From Bacteroidota bacterium (lineage in GTDB: Bacteria > Bacteroidota > Bacteroidia > UKL13-3), in assembly GCA_030680835.1 (NCBI GenBank), contig JAUXUD010000086.1, positions 87,717 through 151,716 on the forward strand: a stretch of 64,000 nt of DNA, read 5' to 3'. The notes under the pieces are model-generated. The model worked only from the letters and a program-made list of their open reading frames with translations, was not told the DNA's origin and made no database searches. The position numbers and the translations under genes were made by a program. Numbering within the stretch: the first letter of the stretch is position 1; each line of letters starts with the position of its first letter. Below, one piece after another: positions 1 through 8,600 of this stretch.

Positions 1-40
1 CTGGCTGCAATTACTTATTATATTGTACGTTTGTTTTAAG

Positions 41-448
41 ATGAAAACAATACATACATGCATTTCTACGATTTTAATTTTGTGCTTTTTGCAGTCATGT
101 AGTTTTGATCCAAGAGCACAATTGCCTCAAACAGGATCCTTTGGAAAGCCGTTTAATGAAGATTCGGCACTAAGTGTTGAAGCCATTTTATCAGCATCAG
201 ATTCAATTACCAAACAGCAGTTACAGGTGAGTGGGATCATTGATAATTATTGCAGGGGAGAAGGCTGCTGGCTTACGCTAAAAAATGCAAACGGAACGGC
301 TTTACATACTGAAATTGAATACAAAGCATTTCAATTACCACGTAATATCGACGGGAAAACTGCGGTGGTTCAGGGCTATCTGGTTAAAGACAGTGTTGAT
401 GGAAAACAGGAAACCAAATTTGTAACCAGTGGAATTATTATAAAATAA
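41..448 (+). CDS. DUF4920-like lipoprotein
   Basis: Small predicted lipoprotein of 135 residues. The N-terminus is a hydrophobic signal ending in the lipobox LQSC with Cys20, so the mature protein should be lipid-anchored in the envelope. The stretch VSGIIDNYCRGEGCWLTL matches the pattern I associate with DUF4920 (a beta-rich domain with a conserved Cys...GCW motif); its function is not known. I chose the ATG at 41 because the frame upstream only offers TTG at 23 and the signal peptide fits this start. A strong bidirectional terminator follows. The gene that would precede it lies outside the window. Confidence 0.7.
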   Translation: MKTIHTCISTILILCFLQSCSFDPRAQLPQTGSFGKPFNEDSALSVEAILSASDSITKQQLQVSGIIDNYCRGEGCWLTLKNANGTALHTEIEYKAFQLPRNIDGKTAVVQGYLVKDSVDGKQETKFVTSGIIIK

Positions 449-451
449 TGC

Positions 452-489
452 AAAAAAAATCCCCCGCTATTGGCGGAGGGATTTCTTTT
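452..489. terminator. Bidirectional intrinsic terminator
   Basis: An A-run, then a stem AAATCCCCCGC (457-467) pairing with GCGGAGGGATTT (473-484, one bulged A), then CTTTT. It sits between two convergent genes and has A/T tracts on both sides, so it can end transcription from either direction. Confidence 0.8.
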
Positions 490-730
490 AAACTTTTTCA
501 AGTTCCGAAGCAGCCAGCTTTTGAGCGTATTCCATAATAAGTTCAACGCTGGTTTGGGAGGGTTCAACCGACAATTTATTTAGCGCATTGATACCGCTTT
601 TTAATTGCTGGTACTGCTGAAAAAGTACCGGGTTCCGGGCAAGTTCAGCATTCAATTCAACTACCTCTTCATCGGTAAGTTCGTTGTACAAATAAAGAAG
701 TAAATGGTTTTCAGTGTAAATTTTAGGCAT
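488..730 (-). CDS. Small anti-sigma-like protein
   Basis: Soluble, acidic protein of 80 residues, downstream of and co-oriented with an ECF sigma factor gene (160 bp apart). Residues 5-45 (ENHLLLYLYNELTDEEVVEL and on) resemble the helical anti-sigma domain that usually reads H..LLxYLdGELsxeE, but the zinc-binding His and Cys residues are absent and there is no membrane anchor. The pairing suggests it modulates the sigma factor; this is inference from position and weak sequence resemblance. The ATG at 730 (MPKIYTENH) is preferred over 736 because it gives the cleaner N-terminus. Confidence 0.6.
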   Translation of the reverse strand: MPKIYTENHLLLYLYNELTDEEVVELNAELARNPVLFQQYQQLKSGINALNKLSVEPSQTSVELIMEYAQKLAASELEKV

Positions 731-890
731 AAGCATGTTTTACAGATTTAACAGTAAAACGGAGCTTATTATTTATTAGTATACGGTTTCTTAAAAAATA
801 CTTAATTAATTTTCAGATTCCAGTTTAGTTGACTCATAATGAGGGTCATTATCTTTTGTATGCAGAACTGTAATGGCTGTATCCCTGTAA

Positions 891-1463
891 TTAAATCTGA
901 ACTCCTTTTGCAACCATCATTTTACGCAAATTGTTTAATGCATACCGCATACGTCCAAGAGCTGTGTTTATACTCACACCGGTCTTTTCTGAAATTTCTT
1001 TAAAACTCATATCACCCCAATGGCGCATAATCAAAACTTCTCTTTGTTCTTCAGGCAACAATTTAATTAAGTTTTTCAATTGGCTTTCGCTTTGATACTT
1101 AATAATTTTATCTTCATTGCTTTCTTCGGCAATTACCAGATAGTCGAAAATGCCATTTCCTTCACTGTCGGTAATGGTTACATCGCGCTTCATTTTACGG
1201 ATATAATCAATGGTTAAATTACGGCCAACACGAACTGCCCAGCCTGCAAATTTCCCTTCTTCATTATAATTACCTGAACGTAGCGTATGGATAATCTTAA
1301 TAAAGGTTTCCTGAAAAATGTCTTCAGCCAATGGCCTGTCGCGCACCAACAAATAGATAGCAGAAAATATACTCCTTTTGTGGCGTTTGATGAGTTCTTC
1401 AAGAGCAGTTTGCGTGCCAGATTGATATAGCGTTACCAGTTCGTGGTCACTAATTGTCTGCAT
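891..1463 (-). CDS. ECF-type RNA polymerase sigma factor
   Basis: Sigma-70 family protein of about 190 residues with only regions 2 and 4, the hallmark of ECF sigma factors. Region 2 is seen around residues 20-95 (LAEDIFQETFIKII, GWAVRVGRNLTIDYIRK) and region 4 around 135-185, with a helix-turn-helix (SFKEISEKTGVSINTALGRM). It would direct RNA polymerase to a small regulon. An upstream in-frame ATG at 1469 is also possible. A good Bacteroidota promoter lies about 100 bp upstream, leaving a long leader. The likely regulator partner is the small gene downstream. Confidence 0.9.
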   Translation of the reverse strand: MQTISDHELVTLYQSGTQTALEELIKRHKRSIFSAIYLLVRDRPLAEDIFQETFIKIIHTLRSGNYNEEGKFAGWAVRVGRNLTIDYIRKMKRDVTITDSEGNGIFDYLVIAEESNEDKIIKYQSESQLKNLIKLLPEEQREVLIMRHWGDMSFKEISEKTGVSINTALGRMRYALNNLRKMMVAKGVQI

Positions 1464-1566
1464 GTTCATGGTTTTAAAATTTAGGGTTGAACCAAAGCGG
1501 ATATTAGTGTAGATTTTTTATCTATAAGCTATACGATTTTTTGTGTAGTTGATTTGTTTGTTGAAT

Positions 1567-1596
1567 CAAATTTAGCAAACAAAATGGTAAAAACAA
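1567..1596 (-). promoter_or_regulatory. Promoter of the ECF sigma gene
   Basis: On the minus strand there is TTG (1594-1596), a 19-bp spacer, and TAAATTTG (1567-1574). This matches the Bacteroidota vegetative promoter pattern TTG-N17-23-TAnnTTTG. Transcription would start near 1560, leaving a leader of about 95 nt before the sigma gene. Confidence 0.6.
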
Positions 1597-1614
1597 GCGT
1601 TAGTTAAAAAAAAA

Positions 1615-2382
1615 TTAATTATTCCCAGAATACTTTTTTAATTGAAGCCTGATGCCTATATAAAATACGCTGGTTTGAAATGGTATTTCAACAAAAACAG
1701 GATCATTTGAAAGTTTAATACGACCAAAATAATCTGTATATTTTTCCTTGCCAAAATGCGCATTGGCATAAAAATATTCATATCCCAGACTTAATGAAAC
1801 GCTTCTATTCAGATATAAATTGGTTCCGATACCGATAGAATATGCAATTGTAGAAGCCTTTAAGATATTGTATTTGGAGAAACCGTTAACGAGATTAAAT
1901 GAATCCTGAAGAATCGTGTATCCAAAAGTACTAATCCATGCCATTCCAATACCCGCTTTAATATTAAGATCAAAGTTTTCGGCAAAAAAATTAAATTTAG
2001 GACCAATTAATAATATAGATTGATTCCATGGTTTATAAGCCTGTACAGACTTATTTTTATCATCAATAAACTTGTAAAAATTATACGCTGCTTCTTCATT
2101 CATTTGATTACAGTTAAAAGTATATTGAACAAAGGGGCTAATCGTCCGGCCCTTACTATTTGCTTCAAAAATCAGGGAAACATGATATCCGAGTTTAGCC
2201 AATCCCGGAGCCCTGTTGGTAAAATCTGTACTTGCATACAAACCATGAGGTATACTGGGACCTGAAATAACAGTAAGCGTTTGCGCCTTTGTTAATGAAG
2301 TGTTCAGGAAAAAATATAGGGTAAAACAAATAAGCGCAAATGTTTTTTGTAAACTTGCAGGAATTCCTTTTTTGGGGATCAT
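1615..2382 (-). CDS. Outer-membrane beta-barrel protein
   Basis: Protein of 255 residues with a signal peptide (about residues 1-32, ending SLTKA before QT) and a body of alternating polar and hydrophobic strands ending in an aromatic or charged C-terminus (SVFYIGIRLQLKKY), typical of the small outer-membrane barrels of Bacteroidota (PorT/OMP_b-brl type). Substrate unknown. The open frame runs further upstream, but the ATG at 2382 places a proper signal peptide at the N-terminus and avoids overlapping divergent uvrA, only 14 bp away. Confidence 0.65.
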   Translation of the reverse strand: MIPKKGIPASLQKTFALICFTLYFFLNTSLTKAQTLTVISGPSIPHGLYASTDFTNRAPGLAKLGYHVSLIFEANSKGRTISPFVQYTFNCNQMNEEAAYNFYKFIDDKNKSVQAYKPWNQSILLIGPKFNFFAENFDLNIKAGIGMAWISTFGYTILQDSFNLVNGFSKYNILKASTIAYSIGIGTNLYLNRSVSLSLGYEYFYANAHFGKEKYTDYFGRIKLSNDPVFVEIPFQTSVFYIGIRLQLKKYSGNN

Positions 2383-2396
2383 AGTAATTAATTGCA

Positions 2397-5279
2397 ATGC
2401 AAGATAAAGATATTTTGATAAAAGGTGCACGGATGCACAACTTAAAAAATGTGGATGTACGGTTTTTACGCAATAAATTAACAGTTGTAACCGGAGTTTC
2501 GGGAAGTGGCAAAAGCAGTTTGGTATTCGATACTTTATATGCCGAAGGACAACGCAGGTATGTTGAAAGTTTATCGGCATATGCAAGGCAGTTTTTGGGT
2601 AAAATGAACAAGCCCGATGTAGATTATATTCATGGCATCTCTCCTTCTATTGCCATCGAGCAAAAAGTAAATACAAGAAATCCCAGAAGCACTGTTGCTA
2701 CCAGTACCGAAATTTATGATTACCTCAAGCTGCTTTTTGCACGCATTGGAATCACATACTCGCCGGTTTCGGGAAAAGAAGTTAAAAGACATACCGTTGA
2801 AATTGTTTCTGATTTTATCTTAAGTCATCATGAAGACACCAAAATTTTCTTATTGGTTCAAACCGTTGGAATTAATTTAGCATTAAAAAAAGAACTCGAG
2901 CTGCATTTGCAAAATGGATTCTCCCGAATCTATACAAATGATGAGATTCTGGAGATAGAAGATTATCTGCCCACATTGATGGAACCTGAATCGAAATCAA
3001 AATCAAAAAAGAAAGCTGAACCCAAAGCAAAAAAGGAAAATAGTGAAAAGGTTTATCTGTTGGTTGACCGTTTTAAAGTTCTGCACAATGATGAAGATTT
3101 TGCAAACCGGGTAAACGACTCGGTTCAAACCTCATTTTATGAAGGCCATGGAGAAATCGTGCTTCAGATTAATGAGGAAGATAAAAAAACCATCCATGCT
3201 TTTAACAACCGTTTTGAACTGGATGGAATTGTATTTGAGGAACCCAGCGTTAACTTTTTTAGTTTTAACAATCCGTATGGCGCCTGTAAAACCTGTGAAG
3301 GGTTTGGCAATGTAATTGGTATTGATGAAGATTTGGTTGTTCCCGATAAAGGTTTAAGTATTTTTGAAGATGCCATTGTACCCTGGAAAGGTGAAAAAAT
3401 GCAGGAATGGAAAACGCATTTTGTAGCATTAAGCCGTAAAAATGATTTCCCGATTCATAAACCTTATCATGAACTAAACACCAAACAACTTGATTTTTTG
3501 TGGCAGGGAGATGCAAGCTGGGAAGGTTTAAATGGTTTTTTTAAAGAGCTTGAACGCAATACCTATAAAATTCAATACCGGGTAATGCTGGCCAGATACC
3601 GGGGTAAAACGGTTTGCCCCGATTGTAAAGGCACACGGCTCAGAAAAGACAGCAGTTACGTAAAATTAACTCCGGCTGATTATAAGGCAAAATACAATCA
3701 TACCGATTCAGATGAAAGAAAATCGCTTTCTGAAGTTTTATTGATGAGCATTGATCTTGCGTATTCGTATTTCAGGCAATTACACCTAAAAGAATCGGAT
3801 CAAAAAATTGCCAAAAGAATATTAACTGAAATTGTTACCCGTCTCGGCTTTTTGCAAAAAGTGGGTCTGGGTTATTTATCGCTGAACCGTTTGTCGAATA
3901 CCTTAAGCGGAGGTGAAACGCAACGCATTAATCTGGCAACTTCATTGGGTTCAAGTTTGGTTGGTTCCTTGTATATTTTAGACGAACCGAGCATTGGTTT
4001 GCATAGCCGTGATACCGAAAAACTGATTGAAGTTTTAAAATCATTACGTGATATTGGCAATACGGTAATTGTGGTTGAACACGACCAGGATATTATGGAA
4101 CACGCCGATCAGATAGTGGATATGGGCCCTCTGGCCGGTATCCAGGGTGGTGAGATTGTGGCAACCGGAACTTTAACCGATTTGAAAAACAATACCGCAA
4201 GTTTAACAGGCAGGTATTTAAACTTTATAGAAAAAATTGACATTCCTGAAAGAAGAAGAAAATGGAGTCAGTATATTGAAGTAAAAGGTGCACGACAAAA
4301 CAATTTAAAAGGTTTTGATGTGCAGTTTCCCTTAAATATTTTAACGGTTGTAACCGGTGTGAGCGGCAGTGGAAAAACCACATTGGTGAAAAGTATTTTA
4401 TACCCTGCCCTGCAAAAACTGATTGGCAATTACAGTGGAGAAAAAACGGGTAGTTTTGATAAGCTTGACGGCAATTTAAAAGCAGTACAGCAAATTGAAT
4501 TTGTAGACCAGAATCCCATTGGGAAATCATCGCGTTCAAACCCGGTAACTTATATAAAAGCATATGATGCCATCAGGGAACTGTATGCCAATTTGCCTTT
4601 GTCGAAAACAAGGGGTTACAGGCCCCAGCACTTTAGTTTTAACGTTGATGGAGGCCGGTGTGAAACATGCCAGGGTGAAGGTGAAATAACCATTGAGATG
4701 CAGTTTATGGCCGATGTACATTTGCCCTGTGAAGAATGCGGAGGTACCCGGTTTAAAGAAGAAGTGCGTGAAGCTCAGTATAAAAATAAAAGCATCAGCG
4801 ATGTATTGGAGATGAGTATTGATGAAGCCATCCTGTTTTTTGAAGATGAGAAATCGCTGGCCAATAAATTACGCCCCTTGCAGGAAGTGGGTTTGGGTTA
4901 TATCAAACTGGGGCAATCTTCAAACACTTTAAGCGGCGGTGAAGCCCAGAGGGTAAAGCTTGCTTCCTTTTTGGGCAAGGGTAAAAACAGTGAACCGGTA
5001 TTGTTTATTTTTGATGAACCTACCACCGGTTTGCATTTTAACGATATCAAAAAATTGTTAAAATCATTTTATGCATTATTGGATCAGGGCCATACCATTC
5101 TGGTGATTGAACACAATATGGATATCATAAAATGTGCCGACTGGATTATTGATTTGGGAGCGGAAGCAGGTACAAACGGGGGCAACCTTGTATTTTGCGG
5201 ATTGCCGGAAGATTTGGTAAATATAAAGGAAAGTTATACGGCAAAGTATTTGGCGGAAAAGTTTAAAGAAGGAAAATGA
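2397..5279 (+). CDS. uvrA: UvrA family excinuclease ABC subunit A
   Basis: ATP-dependent DNA damage sensor of nucleotide excision repair, 960 residues, with two ABC ATPase modules. The first Walker A is GVSGSGKS (33-40), with signature LSGGETQR near 504 and Walker B ILDEP near 526. The second Walker A (GVSGSGKT) is near 652, signature LSGGEAQR near 845 and FDEPTTGLH near 870. The C-terminal zinc finger (CETC...CEEC, about 754-783) is intact. The N-terminal one keeps only CKTC (about 297-300): where other UvrA proteins have the first CxxC, this one reads FELDGIVFEEPSV. A lysine-rich linker (about 199-216) sits in the first module. It may therefore be a Bacteroidota-specific UvrA form or a second paralogue. 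Confidence 0.93.
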   Translation: MQDKDILIKGARMHNLKNVDVRFLRNKLTVVTGVSGSGKSSLVFDTLYAEGQRRYVESLSAYARQFLGKMNKPDVDYIHGISPSIAIEQKVNTRNPRSTVATSTEIYDYLKLLFARIGITYSPVSGKEVKRHTVEIVSDFILSHHEDTKIFLLVQTVGINLALKKELELHLQNGFSRIYTNDEILEIEDYLPTLMEPESKSKSKKKAEPKAKKENSEKVYLLVDRFKVLHNDEDFANRVNDSVQTSFYEGHGEIVLQINEEDKKTIHAFNNRFELDGIVFEEPSVNFFSFNNPYGACKTCEGFGNVIGIDEDLVVPDKGLSIFEDAIVPWKGEKMQEWKTHFVALSRKNDFPIHKPYHELNTKQLDFLWQGDASWEGLNGFFKELERNTYKIQYRVMLARYRGKTVCPDCKGTRLRKDSSYVKLTPADYKAKYNHTDSDERKSLSEVLLMSIDLAYSYFRQLHLKESDQKIAKRILTEIVTRLGFLQKVGLGYLSLNRLSNTLSGGETQRINLATSLGSSLVGSLYILDEPSIGLHSRDTEKLIEVLKSLRDIGNTVIVVEHDQDIMEHADQIVDMGPLAGIQGGEIVATGTLTDLKNNTASLTGRYLNFIEKIDIPERRRKWSQYIEVKGARQNNLKGFDVQFPLNILTVVTGVSGSGKTTLVKSILYPALQKLIGNYSGEKTGSFDKLDGNLKAVQQIEFVDQNPIGKSSRSNPVTYIKAYDAIRELYANLPLSKTRGYRPQHFSFNVDGGRCETCQGEGEITIEMQFMADVHLPCEECGGTRFKEEVREAQYKNKSISDVLEMSIDEAILFFEDEKSLANKLRPLQEVGLGYIKLGQSSNTLSGGEAQRVKLASFLGKGKNSEPVLFIFDEPTTGLHFNDIKKLLKSFYALLDQGHTILVIEHNMDIIKCADWIIDLGAEAGTNGGNLVFCGLPEDLVNIKESYTAKYLAEKFKEGK

Positions 5280-5280
5280 G

Positions 5281-5394
5281 ATGTACGATTTACAATATAC
5301 GATGTACAATGTACGATGTACGATGTACGATGTACGATGTACAATGTACGATGTACGATGTACGATATACAATGTACGATGTATGGGACATTGA
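5281..5394. repeat. GATGTAC heptamer array 1, downstream of uvrA
   Basis: About sixteen tandem 7-bp units, consensus GATGTAC with variants AATGTAC, GATATAC and GATGTAT, starting two bases after the uvrA stop codon. The array is GTAC tetramers spaced by three bases. Three related arrays lie at 17216, 20499 and 58733. Open frames across it (IVHRTSY-type repeats) are artefacts of the 21-bp period. The rest of this 333-bp gene-free gap (to 5612) holds two palindromes at 5401 and 5466 and an AT-rich stretch before pyc. Confidence 0.95.
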
Positions 5395-5398
5395 AGGC

Positions 5399-5420
5399 AG
5401 GGGCAAATTGCATTTGCCCT
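5399..5420. repeat. REP-like hairpin, AT-stem version
   Basis: GGGCAAAT-TGC-ATTTGCCC (5401-5419), flanked by AG and T. A second copy at 26562-26580 has the same layout with GG/CC in the stem where this one has AA/TT. Confidence 0.75.
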
Positions 5421-5465
5421 TTTTGAGGTTTTGATACATTTAACATTTACGATGTACGATGTACG

Positions 5466-5483
5466 CCCCGATAGCTATCGGGG
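5466..5483. repeat. CCCCGATAGCTATCGGGG palindrome, copy 1
   Basis: Perfect 18-bp palindrome lying between GATGTAC words (GTACG before, TACGATG after). A 20-bp version occurs at 41029-41048. It could form a hairpin in RNA, but no T-run follows. Confidence 0.8.
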
Positions 5484-5612
5484 TACGATGTTTTGTATAT
5501 TGACATAATGGTTGATCTATGATGTTATTTTATTATATCCACAGTGTGGGCGAAAGGGTGTTTTGGATTGTGGGAATAAAAAACTATTTTTATTTCCAAA
5601 TAAAATTACCCA

Positions 5613-8600
5613 ATGCCTATACAGAAATTAATGGTTGCCAACCGTGGCGAAATTGCGATTCGCGTTTTTAGGGCGGCAGTTGAACTGAACATAAAAACAG
5701 TTGCTATTTATACTTATGAAGACCGTTATTCATTGCACCGTTATAAAGCCGATGAAAGCTATCAGATAGGAAAAGAAACCAACCCCCTGAAACCGTATCT
5801 GGATATTGAAGAAATTATTCATGTGGCCAAAAACAACGGAGTGGATGCCATACACCCGGGTTATGGATTTTTGAGTGAGAATGCAAATTTTGCACAACGC
5901 TGCAAAGAGGAAGGAATTGTTTTTGTGGGTCCATACCCGGAGGTGATGCGACAGTTGGGTGATAAAATGATGGCTAAAAAAGTGGCTATCGAAGCTGGGG
6001 TTCCGGTTATTGAAGACAGCCATATTGATTTGATTGATTATGCTTCCTGCTTAAGTGAGGCAAAACGCATCGGTTTCCCTGTAATTATTAAAGCAGCTGC
6101 AGGAGGTGGAGGCCGGGGGATGCGTGTGGTAAAAGAAGAAGCTGTTTTGGAAAAGAGTTTTAATGAAGCGCGGAACGAAGCCAAGGTAGCTTTTGGCGAT
6201 GACACCGTTTTCTTTGAAAAATACATTGATCAGCCCCGTCATATTGAAGTACAAATTATGGGTGATAACCATGGCAACCTGGTACACCTGCATGAACGGG
6301 ATTGTTCGGTTCAGCGCAGGTTTCAAAAAGTGGTTGAAATAGCTCCTGCACCTTCCATCAGTGAAAAAACAAGAGATGCATTGCATGCTTATGCTCTTAA
6401 AATGAGCCATCATGTAAAGTATAATAATATAGGCACTTTTGAGTTTTTGATGGATAAGGATGAACATATTTATTTTATTGAAGTCAATCCGCGAATTCAG
6501 GTTGAACATACCGTAACAGAAGAAGTTACCGGTATTGATATTGTTAAAAATCAAATCCGCATTGCGGGTGGTTTTAGTTTAAAATCGCCGGAAATAAATA
6601 TTCAAAGTCAGTCGGATATTAAGGTAGAGGGTTATGCTGTACAGGTACGCATTACAACAGAAGACCCTGCAAATGGGTTCAAACCCGACTACGGAACCAT
6701 TATTGCATACCGCAATGCAGGCGGACCGGGAATCCGTTTGGATGAAGGCAGTGCATATCCCAATGTAAAAATATCGCCTTTTTTTGATTCGCTTTTGGTA
6801 AAAATAACGGCTAGCGGACGCAACCTTTTTGAAGCATCAGAACGGTTGTTAAGGGTATTAAAAGAGTTTCGCATAAGAGGTGTAAAAACCAATATCAGTT
6901 TTCTTGAAAATGTATTACAGCATCCCACCTTTTTAGCCGGACAAACAACCGTTAACTTTATTGATTCGCACCCCGAGCTGTTTAAATATTCAAAGCGTCT
7001 CGACCGGGGAACGAAGGCTTTAAAATACATTGCCGAAATTATTGTAAATGGAAATGAGGATGTAAATTTTGTAAATCCGAATGCAAAATTCAGGAATCCG
7101 GTGGTACCCGATTTTAACAGGTATGCCCCCTACCCGGCAGGTTCAAAAGATTTGCTGAACCAATTGGGAAGAGATGGTTTTACGAAATGGTTAAAGCATG
7201 AAAAAGCCATTCAGTATACCGATTGCACTTTACGCGATGCACACCAAAGTTTGCTGGCCACGCGTATGCGAACTATTGATATGCTAAAAGTTGCCGAATC
7301 GTATGCCAAAAATAATCCCCAGATATTTTCATTGGAAATGTGGGGTGGGGCTACCTTTGATGTGGCTCTGCGTTTTTTACATGAAGATCCCTGGCAGCGG
7401 CTTCAAATGCTGAGAGAAGCCATTCCCAATATTTTATTCCAAATGCTTATCAGGGGATCCAATGCGGTTGGCTACAAGGCGTATCCCGATAATCTGGTAG
7501 AACGTTTTATTGAAGAATCGGGTAAAAACGGAATCGATATTTTCAGGATTTTTGATTCGTTAAACTGGATTGAAGGAATGCGGGTTAGCATTAAAGCCGT
7601 AAATGAACGCACACAGGGATTGGCAGAGGCATGCATTTGTTATACCGGAGATTTTCTGGATCCTCAAAAAAACAAGAAATTTAATATGGGTTATTACCTG
7701 GATTTAGCCCGCAAACTGGAAGATGCAGGTGCGCATATTTTAGGCATCAAAGACATGGCCGGTTTGTTAAAACCTTTTCAGGCCGAAAAATTAATTCTTG
7801 AATTAAAAAAAGCGATTGATATTCCCATTCACCTGCATACCCATGATACCAGCAGCATTCAGCCTGCAACGTATTTAAAGGCCGTAGAAGCAGGAGTTGA
7901 TATCATTGATGTGGCATTGGCGAGCATGAGCGGTTTAACTTCACAGCCTAATTTTAACTCCATAGTAGCCATGATGAAAGGCCATGAACGCGATCAAAAA
8001 ATGAACCTGCATTCCCTCAATGCATTTTCAAATTACTGGGAAGCGGTTCGCGAATATTACTATCCGTTTGAACACGAATTGAAAGCAGGAACCGCAGAAG
8101 TTTATGACCACGAAATTCCGGGCGGACAATATTCAAATTTGCGCCCGCAAGCCCGCAGTCTGGGTTTGGAAGATCAGTTTGAAACCATCAAGCAAAACTA
8201 TGTATTGGTAAATCAGTTATTTGGTGATATCGTAAAAGTTACTCCCAGTTCAAAAGTAATTGGTGATATGGCATTATTTATGACTGCCAATGACTATACC
8301 GAAAAAGATATTTTTGAAAAAGGAGACAGCATCGCATTTCCGGAAAGCGTAATAGAAATGTTCCGTGGCGATTTGGGTCAGAACCCGGGAGGCTTTCCGG
8401 AAAAATTATCAAAAATAATTTTGAAAGAAAAACTTTCTTATAAAGTGCGTCCCAATGAGCATTTGGCAGCAATTGATTTTGAGCAGGCATTCACAGATTT
8501 TCAGGAAAAGTATGGAAGTGAATATAATTTCCTGGATTGTTTATCCTGGTTATTCTATCCAAAAGTTTTTGAAGATTATGCCACGCATAAGGAACTGTTC

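Noticed and set aside
5281..5394. Possible CRISPR array
   Set aside because: The unit is 7 bp with no unique spacers and there are no cas genes in the window.
5076..5446. Minus-strand open frames rich in IVHRTSY repeats
   Set aside because: They are read-through of the GATGTAC array: 7-bp units give a 21-bp period and so a 7-residue repeat peptide, with overlap of uvrA on the other strand.
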